In this document: one piece after another, positions 14,221 to 25,918 of the stretch | Numbering within the stretch: the first letter of the stretch is position 1 | Layout: every line of letters begins with the position of its first letter | Origin: Struthio camelus | Taxonomy: Eukaryota > Chordata > Aves > Struthioniformes > Struthionidae | Reading direction: 5' to 3' | DNA: 64,000 nt | NCBI RefSeq assembly: GCF_040807025.1 | Contig: NC_090942.1 | Span: 79,341,987 to 79,405,986 of the forward strand | Translations under genes and position numbers: made by a program | The notes under the pieces: generated by a model | What the model saw: the letters and a program-made list of their open reading frames with translations, nothing else | Told to the model about the DNA's origin: nothing | The model's database searches: none

Positions 14221-17079
14221 GAGGCGGGGGAAAAGCATTACGTACAACAGTGGCTTGGGGAGTTTGCTACTAATTTGTGCTTATTAGTTGCTTCAAAAGC
14301 TGAGGAAGAGAAGGCAACGCAAAAGCAAAGGCTTTTTTATCTAAGGAAGCTGGAAGATAAAAAGTGGGACAACTTCTGTAATCCTGAAGGAAGGCTCCCA
14401 GCCAGGGAGCGGCGCACAGTGGGAGGCAGGGATTACAGGCGGGAGCACGGTGGCAGAGCTGTGATCGGGCCGGCAGCTAATCACTCTCCTTCCTTCACTC
14501 CTGCCTAGTGCCTCCCTGCCCCCACTCTCCGTTTCTTATGTGCTCCTCAAATTTATTTCATTTCATGTTCTGTGTGCTTCTCCCAACCTCCGTGACTGTT
14601 TCCTCCTCAAACAAGATCGAAGCCAGCACTCTGCTCCTGCGGCAGCTCACCGCGACCTCTGGGCTCGGTCCTGCCAGGTGCTAAACTCCCTGGCAAAATG
14701 CTCTCCAGCCACAGAAGTTTGCAAGAGCCGAGGGTGCTCAGAGCTTTGCAGGAGGCAGGATCCCACCACTGGAGAACAAACATGACAAGTGAATCTCTCC
14801 TAACCCTTCCCGATGACTAAGTTAGCTGATACTCCCCTGCTGTACAGTTACCCGGATTTTATATTGCAACCTAACAACTGACCAGGAGAGCTGTGTAAGG
14901 TGCAAGTCACTCCGCCTGATCTCAGGTACATCACAACACCGAAAAATCCTTCAAGGCTCAATGTTACCGGACCAGTCACAAGGAATAGGTGATCTGCCGA
15001 ATGACATGGTCTGAAATACAGCTTCACACTGGTCCTGGTCATAAATCTCTCAGCTCCAGAATGACCAGAGGGGGCCAACACTTTCTTCTAATTAGTGCTT
15101 CACTCTCATAACTTCACCCAGGTGGAAATGCACACACATTTCTAAAGAAGTTGATAGGCATGAAGTGACTGGTCATGCAATATTTGCAACTGAGACCTTT
15201 CTTACAGAGCTACACATCCAGGAATCATCGAATGTTTTCCACAGGCAATTCCAGATGTTCATCGTCTGGCTTTTGCTACTACACTGTTTAAGGAAGTGTA
15301 GTATACATTTAAATGATCTCTTTTGCTGTGACCTAGCATGTCTGGCAACTGATAGAAGTAGTTGATAGAGTCTGCAAACCCCTGTTTTGAAACAATAAGC
15401 CAAACACATGTACACTAACACAAGATATGTATTTAGGAGAAGCCCCAAAACATTTGGCTTATATAAATTCATATTTCTAGCTTATCTGTCTCCACACGGC
15501 TTGTGGATGGCGCACAGGTCTATGTTAATATATATCATAATTCAGTTTATTCTGGATGACTGATAATGGGATTATTGCTCATACACCAAAAGCAAGACAT
15601 CCAAAATTGTATCACCTTATTCCTAGGGAAGAGAATGATTGTCATAGCCTAACGTGTTTATCACCATGAGGCTGAACCAGAGGGGCTTGCTCTATATTGC
15701 ACCTGAAAACTAGAGAATACGATTGTGTCACAGGATTCATAGGCAGCATTTGATACAGTCTACAGGAGAGGACACTGAATATGAAAAGTGATTCTCTTTT
15801 GAACAGTATCTGCAATTTATGGGAATGCTTCATAATCTTGTACCTAACAAAGCAGTGAGTATGAGGTGGTTTATAGACACATAAACGGTAGTTCCCCAAC
15901 GCTCACTCTCCTCTCCTCTTTCTACTCAATCTGAAAATGGCAATTTGGTTGACATGTTTCTCTGCGCAGGTAGGCCCGAGCTAGCCAACGGAGCAGGTCA
16001 TCTCCTCGCTGCGGGATGCTGTCCCCTGCAGGCTTTACTCTAGCTAATCCTACCCTGTGAAGCATCGTTTTGCCGCTAATCCTGCCAACGCCAGCCGTTC
16101 CCACTGTGTTTTACAGAGGCCGAGGGCTAAGCGGACGGGCAGGCGAGGCTCGTCTCTCCCTGCAGGCGCGGGATCCAAAGTCCTCTGCAGTCAAAGGGGA
16201 GACTCTGGTGGCATTTAATGGGCTTGGGATCAGACTGCGAGGACAGGGCTGATGATAGGCAGAGATGATGGGACAGGTTGTAACTGTTTCCATGGAGGAC
16301 AAAAGGCCTTCTCTAGGGCTGCCGAGCATCAACGTGAGATGACACACTGCTAACTTGTATTTTCCCTGTTTAAACTTTACTTTCAAAAGACTATTTGCAT
16401 TTGTAAAGCCCCAAATTATACTAGCCGGGGTGAAGACTTTCTTAGCAAACAATGACAAGATAAAGGTATCACCAAAAAGAAAACTAAGAACCACCACAAG
16501 GGTAAAGTGCTCTCATATTTCCATACTGTACCACAGAAAAACATCTGTCAAACAGTATTGCAGTCTGAAGTAATCAGTGCAACTAATTATCACTAATTGT
16601 AATATAGTTTCTGTCTTGCTGCTAATACATTTAGACTTGCTAATCAAATCAAACTATTCCACCTTGCCGTGCTGCTTTCAAATAAACATTTCAGCGAGGA
16701 TAAAAAATGAAGCTTTGCTCTCATTTTTTTGTTATGGCTGTTTGGAGAGGCCAGTGGCTTTTTTTTCATTTATTTCACACTGCGACAAAAGTAGGAGCAA
16801 ATGCTATCAGGAGCGCCGTTTGGTGCTTCAGCTGGCAAACAGGCGCAGGGGAGCCAGCGTGCACGCTGCAGTGCGCTGCCTCGCAGTCAGAGCCAGCCAC
16901 CACCTCTTCTGGCCTGCAGAAGTGGAAGGGGCCAGCGCTCTCCCAGTTCGCCGGCGTAGGGGAGCAGCCCCTTTTGCACATGTCCACGAACTCACTGCAC
17001 TAAGGAACTATCGAGAAACATGTAACTGAGGTGGCAAAAGGAGCTAGTGTAGACAAGGAGGTCTTATGAGTAAACCGAC
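14221..17079 (-). other. Presumed intron 3, no gene seen
   Basis: Includes GC-richer patches (14390-14780 and 15960-16250) and AT-rich sequence. The longest open frame (150 codons, plus strand, 16577-17029) has no recognisable domain. Nothing else is supported. Confidence 0.4.
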
Positions 17080-17084
17080 ATGGG

Positions 17085-17250
17085 AAGTCCGGATGCAGTT
17101 TCTGGCTCTGCTGCAGACTTTTCGGTGCAACCTTGGCCACCTGCCTCAGCTGCCTGCCCGTGGAAGTGGGATTATGACATTTATTTGTCTAAACAGAAAG
17201 CTCTTCAGATAGAAACTGCTCTCTACTGCATGTCTGTGCATGGGTTAAAG
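17085..17250 (+). mobile_element. Ancient amniote SINE (MIR/CORE-like)
   Basis: The body resembles the MIR-type segment (TCTGGCTCTGCTGCAGACTT, CAACCTTGGCCACCTGCCTC). The 3' part (AAGCTCTTCAGATAGAAACTG then TGTCTGTGCA) resembles the tail common in turtle, crocodile and bird repeats (AAGCTCTTTGGGGCAGGGAC...). Both parts in the right order support a single old insertion. Confidence 0.55.
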
Positions 17251-20200
17251 AGACTCTGATCAGACTTCTGGAAGCCCTTTTAATAAAAGCAAGAATTTAA
17301 AAGGTGCTTTCCAGAAATGAAATTACATTTGCAAATATATGATGTTCCACACCCTGAAAAAAAAAATCAGAGGAACTTCTTTCTTTGAAAATTGCACTCT
17401 TCTACACATTTTTTAGGAGGTGACCATGCTACTAGGGACACTGAGACATATCAGAGATCTGTATATTCTGGAGAGGTGTTTCAGACAGGTAAATAATCCC
17501 AGAGTACTTATGCTATTGAACTGAAGTGAACTCTTTACTATTTCCCTGACAGCCACGCACAACATACAGCACAAATTGCCACAGACACGCACTTTCACTG
17601 AAGCAAGCTAAGAACTCATTCCACCCATGTGCTGATATGGCCCATGGAAGGCTTAAAGGTTCCTGCAAGATCAGACTTGCAGACTCTTCAGTCTTTTTGA
17701 GGACTTTCTCCCTACCCACATCCAACCATTCTCACGTATGGAGCCACCAGCTTTCTGAGGGAAAAACAACAGTGAACTTTTGGTGCCCTGTCTCAACAGG
17801 GACAAACATTCTCAAAAGGCTGTCATCAGGAAATGTGCAGTCACTTAACTCCTACTGCAAAATGTAAGCCACTGTTTTTATCAATGCAAATGCAGAGAAG
17901 ACCATAGTTATCGTGAACAATGGCACTGCATTTGAATATTTAGCAGCTCTTTAAAAAGCGATAACCAAATTAACAAGCAGCTAACAGTAGTTGCCAATTT
18001 AGCACAAGCGTTTGACATTCCTAACAAAGAAAAAGAAAACAACTAAATATTTTATACTGAAGAACGCCTCAGATTTTAATTAATTTTTAGTCTTTGAACT
18101 TTGTAAACAGCTACTTGTAACGGAGTTTAAAAAGGCCATTTAAAATTGTGATGTTGATCTAGAAATCAATGCATTTTCACAAAAGGCAACTCCTTAGGAG
18201 TAAACATTCCTAAGTGCCAAGTTTTCTACATACAAGAAGCAGCACCTGGAGGCTACTGAAGAGAACAGTAATCAGAGGCATTTAAAATCGTGACAAGACG
18301 ATCAAAATTAGCTGAATGTAGACATTCAAAAATCTGACCTAGTTAAGAAGAATTTAGTATTTCTAAAAACCAGAGCCTGTATCTCTTGACCCTGGCACTC
18401 TTTTAAAATAATTCTTCTGGACTGTGAAGATCTCTGAGGAAGTCTGACTGTTGCTAGAGGCACTGGTACACTAGTAAATACAAGAGTGATGCACATCATA
18501 TAGTACAAATTGCCTGGCAAGCTGAGAACCAGTCCTTGTAAGGTACTTAACCACCCTTCCTAAGAGATACTAGACATTGTCAACTCCCTCCCAGTTCAAC
18601 AGAAGTTTGAGGCACTCAGTGTCTTGATATTTCACTCATAGATTATAAAGTTTACGGGTAGAGGTGGATGTGACTATGACTGTCCTGCACTTGGGAGAGC
18701 CTAAATTCCAAAACCCAGACTAAGTATCCGTTTGAAGAGGTGGGGAGAGGCAAAGGATTTATCTAAAAGACTTTCTAAATGGGAGAGGTAGCGTTGAACA
18801 GCTTGAGTGTTTAGCAAAACCTACGGACTGCGCTCACCTGCCGGCCCCAGTTAGGAAGCAAAAAGGTCAATTACCCAGTGCCACTATCAAACGCAGAGTA
18901 TGCTTGGTTAGAAACTGAGGCACAGAAAGGTACTAAGACAGTCAATTCATGCCTACACTACAGAAAAGCTTCATCCCAGAACTACAGAAGTGAAGACAGA
19001 ACTTCACCGGAACCTCTGTTTGCCCGTGAAGTCCTTCCTTCCAGCCCACCAACATCAAATAAAGCCTGGGAACTGAGCCCCAAGACCAGTATTACACTTC
19101 AACAAATCACATATCTTCCAGACAATGCACGCTTTTTGCATAATCTCTGTATCTTAATGCCACCTAACTATGCACAATGAAGATTCAATAAGGTCAGTGG
19201 GGAACTCTTTCAACAATGTTAATCCCAGAAAGAAGTCAAACTTTCTCCAGTGGAGGATCGTGCACTACATCAGAGATGAATTCCACCCAAGGTATGTTAA
19301 GGAACTGAAGCTATTCCGGCTTTGAGGAGGAGCGACTGCTGTGGATGAGAGTTCATAGACGGGTAAGTACAAAGAAGCCGTGCGGGACGGAAGAAGAATT
19401 TGTCAGTTACATCAGATTTCCAGCTAAAACTCTAGTACCAAGAAACATCCCATGGATTTGGAAGACTTGTCTGTGGATCTGTAAATTACCAACTTGATTA
19501 CACCGATATATATGTGAAAACCCGTATTTTTGAGAGACAGAATATGGATAATATTCCTCATGTCAATTTTTTGTGATTATTCACATAAAAAGTAAACATA
19601 TAATTTAATATTACTTACTAACGCAGTTATAAATAGTTTTCAGTTAGCTGCTACAGAACACTACCTGGAAGAAAGTAACCAAGCTGAGAGATTTTGTTAC
19701 ATGTCCCTGGAGATTAATTCATCATGTGGCATGCTGCAAACCTATCAGAAAAACACCAGCCATGTCACATGCTTTCTATTTGTAATAAAACTGCCATTAC
19801 CTTATATGTGACATTGCTGGCTTGTGTGGCGTGTGCCACAAAGTGGTACAGCTCAATTCTGCTTTCATAAAGAAGAGTTTGGGCCAAGCAGTAGACACAA
19901 CCCTGCAAAGGGTGTCCTACTAGGCAGTCCAGAGCCTGGGGGAAACAAATAACTTTTTTTTTTTTTTGGTAGTACGGCTGAATCAGTTCCCTGAACTGGC
20001 TGATCTCTTCATGGCAGGGGCACCGTGCCAGGGCAAGATGAGAGGTGGCCACATCCTCACTTAAAATAGCAGCTGGAAAATGTGAATGTTTTTCTGATAG
20101 TACCTGTACCGTTGCTGAAGTAAAATGAAGATTTGTCACTGATCTCAGTGACAGCAAGAACTGTAATTATCATAAGAACAGAGTTTCTTTTAGGGCTTCT

Positions 20201-20654
20201 AGCACGGATGGGTCTGAACCCTATGAAAAGAGATTTCTCCCAGCTTCATTTGGCCCTTTCCAGATGCATGAATATACAAATAACTCTAGACAATATTTTG
20301 GCCTGAATTAGTCCACCAGATTTTCAGCTCCCTTGCCAAATATTTCCCCAAGACTACTGACAGAAAAAAGCCAGCAAGCAACCATGTGGTTGTACCATAC
20401 TGTAGGGAAGAAGGGCTTTGCTTTGTATTTTGAAGAGAAAACATTCTCCCTTCCCTGGGATTTCTGAGTTGTATATCTTTGAATTTAGGTATCTTTGAAT
20501 TCAGATATTTTATATCTCTGTGGCAAGATTACAGTTACAAAATCTGTATGTACAAATGTATATACACTGTAAAACTGACAATAGTTAGGCACTCAGCAAT
20601 CTTTAAGATATTTATTCTGAAAGTGCTACCGTGATTATTTGAAATAAGGGAGAT
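17251..20654 (-). other. Presumed intron 3, no gene seen
   Basis: AT-rich sequence. A short MIR-like core (GAAACTGAGGCACAGAAAGG) occurs at 18911-18930. No exon or RNA gene was recognised. Confidence 0.4.
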
Positions 20655-20659
20655 CTGCT

Positions 20660-20800
20660 GCCTCCATTTTCGAGATGAAAAAGGAGGCTCAGGCGCTGGA
20701 GGGAACCTGCCAAAACATGCACAGGAAGAAAACACCAAAACAGGGAAGTGAACTGAGGTTTCCAAAGCCACAAGCCAACAAGCTAGCCACTGGAATATTC
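20660..20800 (+). mobile_element. MIR-like SINE fragment, diverged
   Basis: CCTCCATTTTCGAGATGAAAA followed by GGAGGCTCAG and, later, GAACTGAGGTTTCC and CAAGCTAGCCACTGG resembles the MIR 3' half (CATTTTACAGATGAGGAAACTGAGGC...CACACAGCTAGTAAGTGG). Several substitutions and a small insertion are present. Confidence 0.5.
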
Positions 20801-23800
20801 ATTCCAAGTCAGGTCAAATCTGGGGCCTTTCTTTACCTTCTTGGTCCTCCCCTTCTCTGTCACTGAGCCAACACATTAAGCTTTACCCAGCCCATAGCCA
20901 GGTACCAAGCGGTCCACTGCTCTGCTGCCCTTACTCAGAATTAGCTGCTACCTTGGGGATGAGGATAGGAAACTAAGCTCTTTGAAAAACAGACAGTCCT
21001 TTAGACCAGTAACTCCAGCACATTGCAGCTGTGCCATATCTTTGTTAAATCAAAGTCGTACACATTCCCAGAGAGTTTTGTTTCATTTGTAAGGTTCTTA
21101 GAGCGGTCCGCTCTGGGCAGCGCAGCCAGCCTGGGCCTCTGGGAAGGAATAAAGCAGGGTGCTCGGCCCTTCCTCTGACTGCTGAATCCACCACCTCCTA
21201 CTGAAGTCAACGGGAAAGCTGAGATGTTGGTTACTGGTGCTGAAAGGGGTGCAAAGACTTCCTACTAAGCTGGAAAGGACACAAAGCTATTTACCGCAAC
21301 CTTAACAGCTAGGCAACTTTTCACCTCAAAAAGCTCACAACTCCCACTGGATGGCAGATGAAATTGTTTGGTAACACAGAGTTTGCCTCTTCCTTAAGCA
21401 CCAAGATCAATCAATCCTGAGGCACAAAACCATTGGAAACTCAATTTCCATAGCTCTTATACCCACAGAACAATAAACTTCAGAAAGCAAAAATGCTATA
21501 GAACCACTAGGCCTAAATAACCATAGCTAAATATTCCTAGCAAGTTGAGACCTACCCCATTCCACCAGCCTGATTTAACTGAGCAATGTTTCCAAAGTGT
21601 TTTGAAGGTCAACAATATTAGAGAAAGCTTCCTGCAGTGCCTATTAAAGAGGCAAACAACACCTATTATAATCCCATTTCCAAGCATGCATAACTTGGCC
21701 TTAGAAACATCTCTTTGCAGAACGAATTCTGATACCAGGTTCCCAAATCAGAAGAAACCTCCCTTTGCTTTCCTTTACTTTGCAGCACCAGTGTTTTACC
21801 CTCATCTGGAACCTCCCAGGTCACTGCCTGGCCTCTGGCGTTAGCGTTGGAGCTTTTCTAAAAACAAACCAAACCCTTTTGGATGTTTGAGGATTTCCAA
21901 GAGTGAAGGTAAACATATATTCCCCATTTTAAATCTATATTGTCTCAGCTACCAAGGAGAGCGAGGCTGATCTGTAGCTCACGGAAGGCAGCAAGGACTA
22001 GTTTAACTGGTGAAGAAGCGGAACCGAGTCCATGCTGTGTGCCAGGGACCTTTCAACCAACTTTGAAGGGTTTGGATCTGGCCCGGACTCTTTACGGGTG
22101 ACTACAGCACAGACTAAGTCTGGAAAGAAAATATAAGTTAAAGATAATTGAGAAAAAAAGTCACTTTTGAGTATGTTCCTTGGGCGGTTGCTACAAATTT
22201 AGTGTAGCTTAATGAGCATCAGTCCTGCCATCTATTGTCCTTTCCCAATCAGCACATCCTGGGAGTTGTTGGACTAAGGCTGCCACTGGAGATAAGAACT
22301 TCACTGATCAAGGGCTTGAGGACAGGGACTGCAGGTGCTGCTGTGATCAGTCTCTTCTGGGACAACTTACGCATAGGATTGTAGTTAAAGCTGTATTGCA
22401 ACAAAAGCTCTCACCACAGAAGCACTTAGTCTGCTTCAGCTCAAGTCAACAGTAAAACTCCTGTTGACTTCAGCAAGAGATGAAGGCAGGCCATTGTTGA
22501 GAGCTTTTGAAAAATCCAGTGCTGCATCATTAAGCTACACAGCAAAAGAGAAGATCTGTTGAGCAAGAAAGGTCTAGCTGTACACCGTGACACTTCTCCG
22601 AGCAGAGCTGCACTTAACTGTACTACTCCTTATGTCATGAAGCATCCACCAAAGCGCATGCTGGAGAGGCAACGCCACTACAGATGCAGAACTGCGTCTA
22701 AAACCTGAGCCCCTGCGCTCCTTACCAGCTTCTGACTAATCCCGTAATCCTAGCTTTATATAGGCACAGAGTTTTCTTCCCCCCACTGTGGTCAGCATAG
22801 TTTCAGTTTCAAACTTACATTTTGTTACGTCATCCTTAGACTCTTTATACTTGGAAGCATCCCATCCACAAAGTGATTCACATAAAACTGCAGAGATATA
22901 AAACTCCAGAATGATTGAACATAACGTTTAATTCCAACTATCAACCGGTCCAATCAAACCAGAAAAAAAGAGCCTGTCTTGGGTTCCTTCAGACTGTGAA
23001 AAGACACGGAAAAAAGCTGACAAATGAAAGACCTGTCAGCTTTCCTAACCTGCCAACAATCAGGAAGCTCCAGCATCCTTAGCAGATATTCTTAGATCCC
23101 ACTTAAGATTACTTACTCCAAATAAATTTGGAATTATTATCCAATGCCTGAAGGCTTTGGCCACCAATTTAGAGAAATTATTGCCTTTTTACACTTCTAC
23201 ACACACAAACATTCTTTGTCAAATAGACACACGCTTTGCTTTAGCATGAGAAAACAAACTATACGCCTTTGAGACTCAGTGTGCTTATGTGTACGGCTCC
23301 ATCAGAACACCGTCCAGTTGCCATAGCAAATGAAAGCCAGCACCTCAGAGGAGATGAAAAGAAGTGAACTGAGTGCACTTATCTGATAGCTCCGTTAAAA
23401 TCCCACATTTATTCAAACTGAGCCAAGTTCTCCACCAGTGTAGATGCACTGATTTTGGAAAATTTTAAGCCAGCAGAAAATATGACACTGTCCCCAGATG
23501 TCCTTGTTACATCCGACAACCTATTTGCTGAAAAAGGCATGCAGGAATACAAAGTAAGTCTCAAGTACCCCTGCAGGTATTGTGGTCACCTTAAAAACAG
23601 TTTCATGTTACAGCACTCCACCAACTTCTGCAGTTACTCCTGCCAAACACAGAATCAGGTTCTGTCTGAAGCTCTCCATCTCAGAAACTAATGAAGGACC
23701 AAATCACAGAGTCCAAACCAACCTGCTCCCAGACAATGGGTCTGGGTCAGCTTCTGGATAGCCAATGATAAAAAAGAGCAAAGCAACAAGGTCCTCTCCC

Positions 23801-25159
23801 CACTAACCACACAGCTCTTCCATGAATTTTAGAGTACAGTAGTTATCAACCACAGCAAGGCACATGCTGCCACGCGCTGAAGCAAGTATGGTACTGGAGA
23901 AGGCGAGATTGCTCTAGCTGGCATCTTCTTCTGCCTAAATTCATACCTGCACTAATTAACTAAGAATTTGTGTAATTTCTTATATATCCACAGTTCTTTA
24001 CACTTTCAGAAAGCTAGATAAATATTCACTAGTTAGTCTGTGGTCTCAATGAACTGCTGCATTGATATCACATTGCATTAAACTGATAAAAACTTACACA
24101 ACATGCAGTTTCAGCTGAGAGAAAGCCAACTGGGTTCCGGTACAACACAGGCAATCCTTTTCTTTCTATACCTGATCAAAAGAAAAATTTCCTCCTTCAA
24201 ATGTGCCCACGTGTTATTGCCTTTTAGTAGCCAGCCTGTTTGGGTTTTTCAAACACCTAAAGATACAGTAAGTGTTTATCTGCTGGCTCAGTTCATTATA
24301 GTGAAATTAAAAGCAGACTGTCCCTTCGCATCCTACCCAGTGCCTCTCTTGTCCTCCCCTTCCTCCCACAGAAAGGGACAAACTCCCTTCTGGCCCTCTT
24401 TGTAAAAAGCAGATTATTGCCTATGTTGGCCAAGCTACAGTGACCCAAACAGGCAAAGCTCCACCAGTTCTCCTGCCCTCCGCTGAGGGCCTGGACCCCA
24501 CGCACGGAGAAGGGCAACGCGAGGGATGACCGCCCCCTGCTCTCCTCCGGTGGAAATATCGGGAGGCCACATGGATCCCACTAATACTGCAGAATCCCGC
24601 AAACGTTTATGTTTAAAATGCACACCTACCTTGTCTAACGTTATGATCGCTTAGACGAAACAACCAGCAGACTTTACACCCTAAATCTGTAAAGCTAGCA
24701 GACGCTGGCACTGTACTTAAGATGGTAAAATAGTATGTTAATCCCAGGTGGTCCCCACAGCATTTTTTCCAGTTATCGAGGTAGGGAAGGGGAAGCAGTC
24801 TGTGCCTTTCAGGGCTGAACTGACCAGTTCTTAAAGAGGTACAAAAAGTTTTATGTCAAAATTCGGAAGGGAGGGTGCCTGCCGCCTCTTCCAGTTATCA
24901 TCAATACTCTTTTCAGGCAGGCTGACCTTTCTATTTATGTTGCACCAAGATTACATCACATTTTCTTCCTTTTCACTTCCCTCTCCCCCTTTCTGTGCCA
25001 TCCAAACTCAGGAAACGATAGGCTGGACTTCACTGCTGTCCCTTACCGGCAGAAAGGAGAAATAAGGATTAAAATACTGCATGTCACTGCTTTTCTTTAT
25101 GGCAGTGTTTAACACCCTCCTCAAGATTATTAATAGCATTTTCACAAGCTTACTCACTT
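20801..25159 (-). other. Presumed intron 3, no gene seen
   Basis: No exon is recognised. A 10-bp inverted repeat (AAGTCAACAG / CTGTTGACTT, 22443-22470) resembles the palindromic GACTTCAATGGGA-type relics common in amniote genomes. A CTCF-like motif lies at 24529-24548. Confidence 0.4.
24529..24548 (-). promoter_or_regulatory. Possible CTCF-binding motif
   Basis: The minus strand reads GAGAGCAGGGGGCGGT, which contains the AGCAGGGGGCG core of the CTCF consensus (CCASYAGRKGGCRS). The 5' CCA part is not conserved. Confidence 0.3.
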
Positions 25160-25862
25160 TCAGGCATGCATCTGTACAAACCATGCCATCTTCTGGTGCT
25201 TCCTGGCAGCAAAAAAAGAAATACCAGTGTCAGAACTTAAAATGATGCCACCAGCTCTGCCTGTGCAGGGAGCCCTCTCTTTACTTGCCGTAGAGGAGGG
25301 CAATGCTGTACTTGGGGAAAAACGTTTCAGGGCTCCTCCAAATACTGAAATCACAAGGAAAAACAGGGCACCAGGAATATCCACGTTTAGTGTGAGAACA
25401 CCAACTCTATCTGTCCTACAAACTAAGTCAGCAATCTCTGTTGCGGAAAAAAATGTGCATTCAGGTAGTCTTAACGTAGACACTCCTGTGAGTGATGTGG
25501 TAAGACTCAAAATAGAAAAGACTTTAGAAATCAATTTCTTAATATAATAAAAACATCTGTGTATTAGGAAATTTATGATAGCTGGAACGGACTCCCCATA
25601 TGCAATGAATGGGGCAACATGGGTTAACATGTCGGTTTACACTGGCATCCCTTAGGAATTTTTTTCTGTATTTTGCAGAAATGGTTCAAAACATTATAAC
25701 TTCCAAATGCACGGCTGCTACGTTTTTTCTCCCCCTGTGGCCAGCCAAGCTTCCCCATGCCTTTGCCTGTCACAGATTCCCCATGATTCTCTGAGTCTAG
25801 TTGGTGGCTTGCACTTCCTCGATTGGAAAGTTGCTCCAGAACCTCATTCTTCTTGCCACTGC

Positions 25863-25918
25863 TTGTGGCTAACATAATCCCAGCCTTCATTTGTGGCTAA
25901 CGCAATCCCAACCTTCAT
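25863..25918 (+). repeat. 28-bp tandem duplication
   Basis: Two adjacent 28-base copies start with TTGTGGCTAAC and end with CCTTCAT. They differ at three positions. Confidence 0.9.
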
